DNA of 64,000 bases. Origin: Rhodoferax sp. TS-BS-61-7. GTDB lineage: Bacteria; Pseudomonadota; Gammaproteobacteria; Burkholderiales; Burkholderiaceae_C. Location of the stretch: assembly GCF_002943465.1 (NCBI RefSeq), contig NZ_PTQY01000004.1, forward strand, positions 248,001-312,000. The letters run 5' to 3'. The translations under genes and the position numbers were made by a program. Numbering within the stretch: position 1 is the first letter of the stretch; each line of letters starts with the position of its first letter. The notes under the pieces were generated by a model. The model was not told the DNA's origin. It searched no databases and saw only the letters and a list, made by a program, of their open reading frames with translations. This document shows positions 8,602 through 16,929 of the stretch, piece by piece.

Positions 8602-9036
8602 TTACGGGGCCAGCGCCGCATCGTCGGTCTGCGCAGCGGGTGCCTCCGTGGCCGGTCGTGTCAGCTCCCAGCTCTGCAGCTTGCCGCCCAGAAACACACA
8701 CAACACACTGGACTGCGAAGTGTCGGTCCAGCGGAACCGCTCGGGCTGGGTGTCCTTGGGCGACTCCAGCAAACCCAGCGACCGCGTCAGCGCCACCATG
8801 TGCAGCAACGGCTGGCCCGCCGCCAGCTTGGCGTGCAGCATGACCGCGCTGTCCACATGGCCGATGGGGCGGTTGGCCGCCTTCTTGAGAATCTGCAGCA
8901 TGCGGGTGAAGTGCAGTAGCTGCCACATCACCAGCCCGCCCGCCACCAAGGCCAGGCCTGCCCAGCCATAGGCCCGGTAACCAGCCACTGCGATCACCAA
9001 TGCCACAACGGGCACCACAATTTTTTGAATTTGCAT
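8602..9036 (-). CDS. Unrecognised small membrane protein
   Basis: A 144-residue protein with two hydrophobic segments at its N-terminus (about residues 5-40) followed by a soluble domain with a SSVLCVFLGGKLQSWEL strand-rich end and an Ala/Asp-rich tail. I do not recognise the family. It starts 4 bp after the sensor kinase stop and ends 48 bp before ilvE on the same strand, so it could be transcribed with either. The frame has ordinary codon use and a plausible start (AGGCGG directly before the ATG). Confidence 0.65.
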   Translation of the reverse strand: MQIQKIVVPVVALVIAVAGYRAYGWAGLALVAGGLVMWQLLHFTRMLQILKKAANRPIGHVDSAVMLHAKLAAGQPLLHMVALTRSLGLLESPKDTQPERFRWTDTSQSSVLCVFLGGKLQSWELTRPATEAPAAQTDDAALAP

Positions 9037-9040
9037 CCGC

Positions 9041-10387
9041 CTATTTTCGCAGGCCGGGCCATGCCACCTGAACCTGCAGTCCGCCCAGCAACGCCGACGA
9101 CTGCACAGTCACCTGCGCCCCGGTCACATCGGCAATCCGGCGCACGATAGACCAGCCCAGGCCGCTGCCAGGCTGCGTGTGCCCCAGCACCCGGAAAAAC
9201 CGCTCGCCCAGGCGCTGCATGTCGGCACTGGCCATGCCTGGGCCGCTGTCGTGCACCTCCAGCACCACCCGCTCGGGTGTGCAAGCCACACGAACCAGCA
9301 CGCGCGCACCGTCGGGGCTATAGCGCAGGGCGTTGTCCAGCAGGTTGCGCAGTAGCATGGTCAGCCAGGTCACCTGCGCGGAAACGGCACAGGCCGCATC
9401 CCCATCCGCCTCCAGCGCCAAGTCCTGCCCGTGGGTTAGTGCCGCAGGGGCTAGGTCTGCGGCCACCTGCTGGGCCAGAGCCCGCAGATCGCAGACCTCT
9501 GCCGCGGGCACCGTGGTTCCGGCTTCCAGGCGGGCCAGCGCAAGCAACTGGTCCACCAAATGCGCGGCCCGGTCACACCCGGCCAACGTGGTCTGCAAAG
9601 CCAGGTCGCGTTGGGCTGCATCGGCCCCGGCACCCAAAGCCACCTGGGCTTGGGCGCGGATGGCCGCAATCGGCGTGCGCAGCTCGTGCGCGGCATCCGC
9701 CGTAAATCGGCGCTCGCTTTGCACCATGCGCTCAATGCGGGCCAGCAGGCCATTGAGTTCAGCCACCAGCGGTTGCATCTCAGACGGCACATCGGGTACC
9801 ACCACCGGGCTGAGGGCATCGGGCGCACGCTGGCCCAAGGTGTGGCCCAGTGTGCGCAGCGGCAGCAGCGCCCGGTGCACCGCCCACCACAGCAAGGCTG
9901 CGAGCACGGGCAAGGCCAGCGCCATGGGCAGCAACATGCCGCGCAACATGGCCCAGACGATGTCATTGCGCGAGTCGACCTGCTCGCCCACGTACACCTG
10001 CACATCGCCCTCGGCGCCACGCGTGGCAAACACACGCCAGTTTTCACCGCCGTGGCGCACGGTGGCAAAGCCGCGGCGTTCATCGCTCAGAGGCTCGATT
10101 CCAGCGTTGGCCGAGCGCATGACCAAGGTGCCTTCATGGAACACTTGAAACGCCACGCGTGCGCTGTATTTGTGCAAGGCCGGCGCATCGGCCACGGTAT
10201 CGTCTTCCAAATCCAGCGGCTGCACCACCAAGATGGAGGCCGCCTGGGCCAGGTGGCTGTCCATGAGTTCGTCGACTTCGTGGCGGGCGTCCACCCACGT
10301 CCACGCGGCCACAGCCAACCACACCAGCGTCAAGGAAACAGACAACAGCACCAGCAGGCGCAGTTGCAAGGAGCGGCCGGCACCCAT
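9041..10387 (-). CDS. Sensor histidine kinase, QseC-like
   Basis: A 448-residue membrane sensor kinase. It has a first helix (about 10-28), a periplasmic sensor domain, a second helix (about 150-170), a HAMP linker, the H-box DAAHELRTPIAA and an ATPase domain with N-box RNLLDNALRY, G1 DSGPGM and G2 GSGLGWSIV. Architecture resembles the QseC/PmrB group. It follows its response regulator by 2 bp and is the last gene of the cytochrome operon, so it probably senses a redox, metal or stress signal relevant to that system; this is inference. Confidence 0.9.
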   Translation of the reverse strand: MGAGRSLQLRLLVLLSVSLTLVWLAVAAWTWVDARHEVDELMDSHLAQAASILVVQPLDLEDDTVADAPALHKYSARVAFQVFHEGTLVMRSANAGIEPLSDERRGFATVRHGGENWRVFATRGAEGDVQVYVGEQVDSRNDIVWAMLRGMLLPMALALPVLAALLWWAVHRALLPLRTLGHTLGQRAPDALSPVVVPDVPSEMQPLVAELNGLLARIERMVQSERRFTADAAHELRTPIAAIRAQAQVALGAGADAAQRDLALQTTLAGCDRAAHLVDQLLALARLEAGTTVPAAEVCDLRALAQQVAADLAPAALTHGQDLALEADGDAACAVSAQVTWLTMLLRNLLDNALRYSPDGARVLVRVACTPERVVLEVHDSGPGMASADMQRLGERFFRVLGHTQPGSGLGWSIVRRIADVTGAQVTVQSSALLGGLQVQVAWPGLRK

Positions 10388-10389
10388 GC

Positions 10390-11058
10390 TCAGGCGCCCG
10401 GCTGCGGGTTGACGCGGTAGCCCACGCCGCGCACGGTCTGAATCGCATCGGCCTGGAGCTTGCGCCGCAGGTGGTGGATGTGCACCTCAATGGCGTTGCT
10501 CTCCACCTCGTGGCCCCAGCTGTACATCTGCTGCTCCAGCTGCTCGCGCGAGAGCACCCGCCCTGCACTGCGCATCAGCGCATGCAACAGATCAAATTCG
10601 CGGGTGGACAAGGTCACCTCCGCACCTCGCCAGAGCACCCGGCGGGTGCCGGGCTCCAGCGCCAAGGCGCCCATCTGCAAAACCTCTTGCGCCACCCCGT
10701 GGGAGCGCCGCACCAGCGAGCGCAGGCGCGCCGCCAGTTCATGCAAGTCCACAGGCTTGAGCACATAGTCATCGGCCCCAAGATCCAGCCCGCGGATGCG
10801 GTCGGGCACGGCATCGCGGGCCGTTAGCACCAGCACCGGGGTGGACACGCCAGCGCTGCGCAAAGCCTGCAACACATCCAAGCCGTCCTTGCCTGGCAAA
10901 CCCAGGTCCAGCACGGCAGCGGTGTACTCGCCGCCCGACAACTCGCGCTCGGCCGCCATGCCGTCGCGCACCCAGTCCACCTGAAACCCCAGCTGGCGCA
11001 GCCCGGCCCGCAGGCCATCGCCCAACATGGCATCGTCTTCGGCAAGCAACACGCGCAT
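10390..11058 (-). CDS. Response regulator, OmpR/PhoB class (QseB-like)
   Basis: A 222-residue DNA-binding regulator. The receiver domain has the acidic pocket (AEDD near residue 6), the phospho-acceptor Asp in AAVLDLGLPG (about 51), the Thr in VLTARD and the Lys in YVLKPVD. The C-terminal winged helix contains STREFDLLHALM and ends with VRGVGYRVNP. It is encoded between cytochrome b and the kinase on the same strand, 48 bp after the cytochrome gene. It may autoregulate the operon. Confidence 0.92.
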   Translation of the reverse strand: MRVLLAEDDAMLGDGLRAGLRQLGFQVDWVRDGMAAERELSGGEYTAAVLDLGLPGKDGLDVLQALRSAGVSTPVLVLTARDAVPDRIRGLDLGADDYVLKPVDLHELAARLRSLVRRSHGVAQEVLQMGALALEPGTRRVLWRGAEVTLSTREFDLLHALMRSAGRVLSREQLEQQMYSWGHEVESNAIEVHIHHLRRKLQADAIQTVRGVGYRVNPQPGA

Positions 11059-11106
11059 TCAATGGACTCCGTGGGTACTGGTCAGACGATTGTGCATGGC
11101 GGTTGC

Positions 11107-11874
11107 TCAGTCGTCCTCGTCATCACCTTGCCCACTCATCACAGCGCTGAGCGCTGACCCGGAGATCAGCCCTTGGGGCGACTGCTGCCACTCCCAAGTC
11201 CAGTACGCCAACACGGCACACAGCAGCAAGGCCGCCAACCAGCCGTGGTTGCGCTTGGCGAGGTCCGGGCCCGCTCCATCGGCACGGCCGGTCACCATCT
11301 GCGTCACCAGATTCTTGCGGCGCAACACACTTAAGGCCACGATGGCGGCAATGTGCGCCAGCACCACGGCCAGCACGGTGTTGCCAAAGAATTCGTGCAC
11401 GTCTTCGATCCAGTCGCCCCCAAGAACGTCACCCCATTCGTTATAGGTGGCGTAACCCGACAGCGTGAGTGGCAGCACCAGCACCAACAAGGCCACAATG
11501 GCCAGCGCCATGAACAGGCTTTGCCCCTGGCGCCAGTTCACCGCCGGGGGTGCGTCCACTTTCGCAGTGGTGTTCACGGCGGCCTTGAGCGATTGCGCCC
11601 AGGGCCAGAGCGCGCTGAGCTTTCGCCATAACAAAGCTAGGCCCGCCTGGCGCGGCCCCAGCAGACCGTACAGCACCCGAAAGACCAACAAGCCCGCCAT
11701 GGTGTAGCCCAGCGTGACGTGCAGCAGGCGAAAGCGCTCACCATCGGCGGTGAGGTAAGCACCCAGAAAGCTCAGGGCAAACAGCCAGTGAAAGACGCGG
11801 GTGGGCGCGTCCACCACACGGCGGCGCGCGGCTTGTCCGGGTGCGGCGGTAGATGGAAAAGTGGTGGTGGTCAT
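11107..11874 (-). CDS. Cytochrome b561-type membrane protein
   Basis: A 255-residue integral membrane cytochrome of the b561/Ni-Fe-hydrogenase b subunit fold, with four or more helices. Heme-ligand candidates include FHWLFALSFLGAY, LLHVTLGYTM, WIEDVHEFFGN and VVLAHIAAIV. The ATG at 11874 has GAGG about 7 nt upstream. SHP and DHC cytochromes are typically encoded with such a cytochrome b, which would pass electrons between the quinone pool and periplasmic DHC/SHP. The C-terminus is acidic (GDDEDD). Confidence 0.88.
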   Translation of the reverse strand: MTTTTFPSTAAPGQAARRRVVDAPTRVFHWLFALSFLGAYLTADGERFRLLHVTLGYTMAGLLVFRVLYGLLGPRQAGLALLWRKLSALWPWAQSLKAAVNTTAKVDAPPAVNWRQGQSLFMALAIVALLVLVLPLTLSGYATYNEWGDVLGGDWIEDVHEFFGNTVLAVVLAHIAAIVALSVLRRKNLVTQMVTGRADGAGPDLAKRNHGWLAALLLCAVLAYWTWEWQQSPQGLISGSALSAVMSGQGDDEDD

Positions 11875-11922
11875 GGTGAGCCTCGTCAAACAGGGCAAAG
11901 AGATGGAAGGTCAGGCAGACCG

Positions 11923-12459
11923 TCAGTCGGACCAGTTGCGGCGAAAGCGCGCATCCAGGCCTTTGGGAAAGGTAATTTCGCGTTCACTGAAGCTGCCTTT
12001 GTCGGCCCGCGTGTGGCAGGCGATGCAGTTGGCCGCGCTCTTGACCGCAGCCTGTTTCCAGATGGCGGGGTCCAGCTCGTCGTGCTTGCGCACAAACCAG
12101 GCGGAGGTGGTGATGCGGTCCTGCGGTGGCTGCTCGCGCACCCGCTTGTAAGTACCGGCGTTCACCTGCAGCCACTGGCTGATCTCGCGCACACTGGCTT
12201 CGTCCAGCGACGCGTCGGTGCCATAGTGTTTGTCCAGCGAACCCATGACCCGCTTCCAAGACGCTGCGGGCAACATGCCCGCCGGGTAGGCGATGTGGCA
12301 GGCCGCACATTCGGCCTGGTACTTGGGCAGGGGCGGCACCATGGGGCCTTTGGAGTCAGCCCAGGCGCTACCCACTGTCAAGCCGGCCAAGGCCAAAATC
12401 GCTATCCATTTAGGAGCTGTTTGCGCATATTGCACGGGGTCTAGAGGTCTGTTTGGCAT
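11923..12459 (-). CDS. dhc: Periplasmic diheme cytochrome c (DHC)
   Basis: A 178-residue c-type cytochrome with two heme sites, CAACH (51-55) and CIACH (145-149). A signal peptide is likely cut after SAWA near residue 34. It is the electron partner of SHP in the known shp-dhc-cytb systems. The ATG at 12459 and the first 20 residues are encoded entirely by a dispersed repeat read antisense, ending in PVQYAQTAPKWIAI, and only a weak ribosome site (AAAGAAATTT) precedes it. The region upstream of 12459 is open to 12588 but overlaps shp and is unlikely to be coding. The native N-terminus was evidently replaced or extended by the repeat. Confidence 0.85.
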   Translation of the reverse strand: MPNRPLDPVQYAQTAPKWIAILALAGLTVGSAWADSKGPMVPPLPKYQAECAACHIAYPAGMLPAASWKRVMGSLDKHYGTDASLDEASVREISQWLQVNAGTYKRVREQPPQDRITTSAWFVRKHDELDPAIWKQAAVKSAANCIACHTRADKGSFSEREITFPKGLDARFRRNWSD

Positions 12460-12462
12460 AAA
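12401..12462 (+). repeat. Dispersed repeat, copy A, supplying the dhc start codon
   Basis: It reads GCTATCCATTTAGG, then the core AGCTGTTTGCGCA, then ACGGGGTCTAGAGGTC and TTTGGCATAAA. The complement of its CAT is the dhc start codon. Antisense it encodes the beginning of the DHC signal sequence. Confidence 0.85.
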
Positions 12463-12491
12463 TTTCTTTGGGGTTGGCGTCCCGTGGGCCG

Positions 12492-12890
12492 TCAGCGCTT
12501 GAGGCTGATCAGCCAGGCCAGCACATCGGCCTTCTCGGCGGCGGTGCACTCGCGGGCCAGCACGTCGTTGCAATTGCGGCGGAACCACTTCTCGCTCTTG
12601 GCCGGATCGGTAAAACGCTCGGGGTTAAACGCGGGTGCTAGCGGGGTAATGGCTTTGCCCGTGCTCGCGTGTTTGGCGTCGCCAGTGGGCAGTGCGTTGT
12701 GGCAGGACGCGCAGCTCCACTCACGGCCGTGTTTTGCATTGAAAAACTGCTGCCCTTGGCCCGGGTTGGGACTGCGGCCGGCCTGGGTGGACAGGGCGTT
12801 CAGTTGCTCAGCGGGGCTGCCGGCCCACACAGCAGTGGTGCACAAACCGGCAGCCAACAAAGGCAGCAGAGTGCGACGAAAACGGTGCAT
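12492..12890 (-). CDS. shp: Monoheme cytochrome c SHP (DUF1924 family)
   Basis: A 132-residue periplasmic protein with a signal peptide (likely cut after AVWA, about residue 23) and one heme site, CASCH (60-64). The C-terminal hallmark WFRRNCNDVLARECT is characteristic of the sphaeroides heme protein family, where an Asn is the labile axial ligand and O2 can bind; N106 is the best candidate here. The two Cys in that motif (107 and 115) could form a disulfide. The ATG at 12890 has a strong GGAGG 5 nt upstream and is preferred over two upstream in-frame starts. It is first in the shp-dhc-cytb-RR-HK unit. Confidence 0.9.
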   Translation of the reverse strand: MHRFRRTLLPLLAAGLCTTAVWAGSPAEQLNALSTQAGRSPNPGQGQQFFNAKHGREWSCASCHNALPTGDAKHASTGKAITPLAPAFNPERFTDPAKSEKWFRRNCNDVLARECTAAEKADVLAWLISLKR

Positions 12891-12993
12891 AAAAACCTCC
12901 ATGCCTTGCATGGTAGGAAGCACACATTAACGGGGACTTAAGGCAATAAAAGACGCCTCCCATGGGGGACGCGCTGCCGAGGGTGCCTGTGCG

Positions 12994-14361
12994 TTAACCC
13001 AGCCCGCGCACCACGTTCATGGCTTCTTCCACCCGGTCCACGGCGTGGATGGTCATGCCGTCTATGGGCTTTTTGGGCGCATTGGCTTTGGGCACCACGG
13101 CCACGGTAAAGCCCAGCTTGGCGGCTTCCTTCAGGCGCTCCTGCCCGCGCGGCGCGGGGCGCACCTCACCGGCCAGCCCCACTTCGCCAAAGGCGATGAA
13201 GCCCTTGGGCAGCGGCTTGCCGCGCAAGGACGAGGTGATGGAGAGCATCACCGCCAAGTCAGCCGCGGGCTCGCCAATGCGCACACCGCCCACGGCGTTG
13301 ATGAACACGTCCTGGTCCATACACGCTACGCCAGCATGGCGGTGCAACACGGCCAGCAGCATGGCGAGGCGGTCTTTGTCCAGGCCCACCGACAGGCGCC
13401 GTGGCGACGGACCGCCGCTGTCCACCAGCGCCTGGATCTCGACCAGCAGCGGGCGCGTGCCTTCCAGCGTCACCATCACACAGCTGCCGGGCACCGGCTC
13501 CGCGTGCTGGCTGAGGAAGATGGCGCTGGGGTTGCTCACGCCCTTGAGGCCTTTTTCGGTCATCGCGAAGACGCCAATCTCGTTGACTGCGCCAAAGCGG
13601 TTTTTGATGGCGCGCACCAGGCGGAACTGGCTGTGCGTGTCGCCCTCGAAGTACAGCACCGTGTCCACCATGTGCTCCAGCACACGCGGGCCGGCCAGCG
13701 CGCCTTCTTTGGTGACGTGGCCCACCAGCACGATGGCGGTGCCACTGGCCTTGGCGGCGCGGGTCAGGTGGGCCGCACATTCGCGCACCTGGGCGACCGA
13801 GCCCGGCGCGCTGGTGAGTTGTTCGGAATACACCGTCTGGATAGAGTCGATCACCGCCACATCCGGGCGGTTCGCCTCCAAGGTGGCGAGGATTTTTTCG
13901 AGCTGGATTTCGGCCAGCACCCGCACCTGGCTGTGGTCCAGCCCCAGACGGCGTGAGCGCAGCGCCACCTGCGCCCCACTCTCTTCGCCCGTCACATACA
14001 GGGTGTTTTTGCCCGAGCGCTGCAGAGAATCCAGCGCCTGCAAGAGCAGCGTGGACTTGCCGATGCCGGGGTCGCCGCCAATCAGCACCACACCGCCCTC
14101 CACCATGCCGCCGCCCAGTACGCGGTCCAGCTCTTCGTGGCCGGTGGGGGTGCGCTCTACATCGGATGCTTCAATGTCGGACAACACCGCCACTTCGGCA
14201 GTTTTGGCCAGCGAGGCAAAGCGGTTTTTGGCCGGGCCCTCGCTGCTGGCCACCGATTCGATCAGCGTGTTCCAGGCGTTGCAGTGCAGGCATTTGCCCA
14301 GCCACTTGGGGCTGGTGCCGCCACATTCGTTGCAGGTGAAGACGGTTTTTTCTTTGGCCAT
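12994..14361 (-). CDS. radA: DNA repair/recombination ATPase RadA (Sms)
   Basis: A 455-residue RecA-like protein that promotes branch migration in recombination. It has the N-terminal four-Cys zinc finger (C10, C13, C24, C27), Walker A GGDPGIGKST (95-104), the RadA-specific KNRFG (253-257) and a C-terminal Lon-protease-like domain (PLPKGFIAFGEVGLAGE). Length is normal. The ATG at 14361 directly precedes the zinc finger; the 18 extra upstream codons run into a repeat-flanked spacer and are not used. Confidence 0.96.
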   Translation of the reverse strand: MAKEKTVFTCNECGGTSPKWLGKCLHCNAWNTLIESVASSEGPAKNRFASLAKTAEVAVLSDIEASDVERTPTGHEELDRVLGGGMVEGGVVLIGGDPGIGKSTLLLQALDSLQRSGKNTLYVTGEESGAQVALRSRRLGLDHSQVRVLAEIQLEKILATLEANRPDVAVIDSIQTVYSEQLTSAPGSVAQVRECAAHLTRAAKASGTAIVLVGHVTKEGALAGPRVLEHMVDTVLYFEGDTHSQFRLVRAIKNRFGAVNEIGVFAMTEKGLKGVSNPSAIFLSQHAEPVPGSCVMVTLEGTRPLLVEIQALVDSGGPSPRRLSVGLDKDRLAMLLAVLHRHAGVACMDQDVFINAVGGVRIGEPAADLAVMLSITSSLRGKPLPKGFIAFGEVGLAGEVRPAPRGQERLKEAAKLGFTVAVVPKANAPKKPIDGMTIHAVDRVEEAMNVVRGLG

Positions 14362-14420
14362 GGGCGCATGATACTGTATATAAATACAGATCCACAACGC
14401 CCCAGCCGCCGCCACAACTC

Positions 14421-14480
14421 CTATTTTGATAGCTGCTTGCGCATACCCTGCGGGGCTTAGAGGCCAATTTGGCCTAAAAA
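14421..14480 (+). repeat. Dispersed repeat, copy B, intergenic
   Basis: It reads CTATTTTGATAGCTGCTTGC, then GCATACCC, then GGGGCTTAGAGGCC and AATTTGGCCTAAAAA. It fills the spacer between radA and the HD-domain gene and abuts that gene's stop codon at 14481. Confidence 0.85.
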
Positions 14481-15695
14481 TCAGGCGGGGCGCGGGATGC
14501 GCTCGCGGGCGCGGCGCACCTTGTCTGCGCTGATGGCGAGCTTCACGGTCTCGAAGTTCACCGGCGCGACGATGCTGGTCTCAGCACCCGCCGCCTCGAT
14601 GGCCTGGTAGCGGGTGATAGGCATGCTGTTTTTGTCCATCACCGCCACCACCCAGGGCGTGGTGGCCTTGGTGCCGCGCTGCACGGCCACGGCGGTGTCG
14701 CCATTGGCTAGCAGTAAATAGGTGCCGGGCGGGTAAAAACCCACGGCCGTGGCCATGGCTGCACCCACCGCCGCCGCGTCGCCTTCGGCGCCCAGGTAGA
14801 TGGACTTGGCCGCCCCCAGCGGAGATAGGGGCGAGCGGGTTTTGCGCGCGGCCATCTTGGCCACAAAGGCGTCGGCCGTGCTCAGAATCTTGCGGGCGCG
14901 CAGGTTGCGCGGCAGGGCTTCGGCCGTGTCGGGCGCGTGGTGCCAGCGCACCAGGTCCAGTGTGTCGGGGTCGTCCACCCCAAAGGCCTGCAAGATGGCG
15001 GCGCTGCGCTCGGGGTGTTCGCGGATCAGGGTGCGCTGCCAGTCAGTCAGCGGGGTGGCCTGGCGCGCCAGGCTGTCCTGGTCGCGCGCCATGGCAATGT
15101 TCATGGTCAAGGCGGCGTCCACCAGGCTGCGCCGCGTATGCGGGTCCAGCCCCAGCTTGTGCGCCGTGAGCGCGCTGACCACGCCGCACAGCAGGGCGTG
15201 GGTGGCGCAGTAGCCCAGGCTGTCATCGGCCAGGGCCTGGAACAGGCAGAACAGGCTGTCGTCGGCATCGGCCTCCAGCAGGGCCAGCAGCTTGCGCGCA
15301 ATGCTGTCGAGCCGACCCAACGGGTTGATGGCCAGGCCGCCCTGGTACAGGATGCCGCGCAGCACCTCCTGCAAGTCCAGCCAACCACCACTGAGCTGGG
15401 CGCCCACCACATAGTCGGCCTCGCGGATCTCGCTGGGCATGCCAGCGTCGGCAATCGTCATCACGTCCACGCCGTCGCGCAGCATCTCGTGCACCATGCG
15501 TTCGTAGGCGCGCTGCCAGGCCAGCGCATCGCTGGGGGTGGACGAGGCATTAAAAGCGTTGAGCTTGTCACGGTGCTGCTCGGAGACCACGGGCTGGCCC
15601 TTGCGCAACAAAAGCTGGCCGGTGTCGCTCCAGATATTGACCGGGATGGGGCGCCCAATGGCAAGCAGGGCGACCGGAATGGGGACGTACTTCAA
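14481..15695 (-). CDS. Degenerate HD-domain (HD-GYP-like) protein
   Basis: About 404 residues. The central part resembles HD-GYP phosphodiesterases (YCATHALLCGVVSALTAHKL ... REHPERSAAILQAFG ... LVRWHHA), with an N-terminal region starting YVPIPVALLAIGRPIPVN. The metal-binding HD pair is missing: the helix that should contain it reads AALTMNIAMA. Catalysis on c-di-GMP is therefore unlikely, and a signalling or scaffolding role is possible. The start is uncertain. TTG at 15695 gives a spacing of 10 bp after alr and begins right at the conserved region; upstream ATGs would overlap alr. Confidence 0.7.
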   Translation of the reverse strand: MKYVPIPVALLAIGRPIPVNIWSDTGQLLLRKGQPVVSEQHRDKLNAFNASSTPSDALAWQRAYERMVHEMLRDGVDVMTIADAGMPSEIREADYVVGAQLSGGWLDLQEVLRGILYQGGLAINPLGRLDSIARKLLALLEADADDSLFCLFQALADDSLGYCATHALLCGVVSALTAHKLGLDPHTRRSLVDAALTMNIAMARDQDSLARQATPLTDWQRTLIREHPERSAAILQAFGVDDPDTLDLVRWHHAPDTAEALPRNLRARKILSTADAFVAKMAARKTRSPLSPLGAAKSIYLGAEGDAAAVGAAMATAVGFYPPGTYLLLANGDTAVAVQRGTKATTPWVVAVMDKNSMPITRYQAIEAAGAETSIVAPVNFETVKLAISADKVRRARERIPRPA

Positions 15696-15705
15696 GGCGG
15701 GCGCT

Positions 15706-16800
15706 TCAGTCAGCCACCACCACGGGCACGCGCAGGGCCAGTGCACACATGAGCTCATAACCCACGGTGCCGGCACTGGCGGCCACCTCGTCGATGGACA
15801 GCACCGTGCCGTTGGCGGCGCGGCCCCAGAGCGTGGCCTCGCTGCCCATGCCGGCCTGGGGCACGGGCTCCAGGTCCACGGTGACCATGTCCATGCTCAC
15901 GCGGCCCACGGTGCGGGTGCGCACACCGTCCACCAGCACCGGGGTGCCGGTGGGGCACAGGCGCGGGTAGCCGTCGGCGTAACCACAGGCCACCACACCA
16001 ATACGCATCGGCCGATCGGCCACAAAATTAGAGCCATATCCGACCGTATCGCCCGTGGACAGTGCGCGAACAGCTATGATTTTTGCAGCAAGCGTCATCG
16101 TGGGCAGCAGGTCCCAGTGGGCGGCGTTGTGCGCGGGGTAGTCGGGTGCACTGCCATACACGGCAATGCCGGGGCGCACCCAGTCCGACACCAGGCCGGG
16201 GCCGGAGTGGCGCAGGGTGGCGGCGCTATTGCTCACGGTGCGCTCGCCGGGCAGGTCATCGGTGGCGGCCTTGAAGATGGCCATCTGCGCGTCTATGCCC
16301 TTGGGGCCATCGGCATCACTGAAGTGGGTCATGAGCGAAATCTCGTCCACCTGCGGCAGCGCGTTCAGCCGGGTCCACGCCGAGCGCACCTGGTCGGGCT
16401 GGAAGCCCAGGCGGTTCATGCCGGAGTTGACTTTGAGGAAGACGCGGTGCGGCTCATTGGTCTTGTGGATGGCCAGCATGTTGATCTGCTCTTCGCAGTG
16501 CACCGTGTGCCACAGGCCCAGGCGCGAGCAGAGCTCCAGGTCGCGCTGGTCGAACACACCTTCTAATAAGAGGATGGGGCCGCGCCAGCCCAGCTTGCGC
16601 ACACGCTGGGCCTCGTCCAGGTCCAGCATGGCAATGCCGTCGGCACCGCGCAGCCCGTCAAACGCACGCTCGATGCCGTGCCCGTAGGCGTTGGCCTTGA
16701 CCACCGCCCAGACCCGCGCATCCGGTGCCGCGCGGCGCACCACCTCCAGGTTGTGGCGCAGCGACTCGGGGTGAATGGTGGCTTGGATGGGACGGGGCAT
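15706..16800 (-). CDS. alr: Alanine racemase
   Basis: A 364-residue fold-type III PLP enzyme making D-alanine for peptidoglycan. The PLP lysine lies in [11 protein letters not shown] near residue 34, and the second catalytic base Tyr in DTVGYGSNF. The ATG at 16800 begins with the family-like start [18 protein letters not shown] 39-bp stretch (16051-16089) encoding [13 protein letters not shown] matches the dispersed repeat core but sits where other Alr proteins have a similar sequence, so the enzyme should be active. It lies 10 bp before the HD-domain gene and is divergent from lplT. Confidence 0.95.
   Translation of the reverse strand: MPRPIQATIHPESLRHNLEVVRRAAPDARVWAVVKANAYGHGIERAFDGLRGADGIAMLDLDEAQRVRKLGWRGPILLLEGVFDQRDLELCSRLGLWHTVHCEEQINMLAIHKTNEPHRVFLKVNSGMNRLGFQPDQVRSAWTRLNALPQVDEISLMTHFSDADGPKGIDAQMAIFKAATDDLPGERTVSNSAATLRHSGPGLVSDWVRPGIAVYGSAPDYPAHNAAHWDLLPTMTLAAKIIAVRALSTGDTVGYGSNFVADRPMRIGVVACGYADGYPRLCPTGTPVLVDGVRTRTVGRVSMDMVTVDLEPVPQAGMGSEATLWGRAANGTVLSIDEVAASAGTVGYELMCALALRVPVVVAD
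16051..16089 (-). repeat. Partial dispersed repeat, copy D, inside alr
   Basis: The minus strand reads GCTGCAAAAATCATAGCTG, then TTCGCGCA, then CTGTCCACGGGC. This matches the 5' two-thirds of the repeat, with the same TTCGCGCA variant seen in the copy at 45249. It is coding, in frame, and adds no obvious extra residues, so convergence is possible. Confidence 0.5.
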
Positions 16801-16895
16801 GGGGGCTCGATGAGGGCGTGAAACTACGAAGATTTTGACATTGGCCGGCATGCTATAACCGCAGCACGTTTGGAGACCTACAACAATACCTAGCG

Positions 16896-16912
16896 CATTA
16901 GTCACGCTAATG
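16896..16912. promoter_or_regulatory. Inverted repeat in the alr-lplT divergent region
   Basis: A perfect inverted repeat CATTAG-TCACG-CTAATG lies 18 bp upstream of the lplT ATG, and pairing can extend outward with one mismatch. It could be an operator or a leader hairpin occluding the lplT ribosome site. No regulator is identifiable. Confidence 0.35.
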
Positions 16913-16929
16913 TGCCTTATCCCCCACCC

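Noticed and set aside
12900..12912. Palindrome CATGCCTTGCATG upstream of shp as a regulator site
   Set aside because: It overlaps the shp ribosome site and is short; no regulator consensus fits.
13019..14371. Long open frame antisense to radA (and similar frames opposite glcF, amtB and mshQ)
   Set aside because: Composition is low-complexity and skewed, no domain is recognisable and the opposite strand encodes clear proteins.
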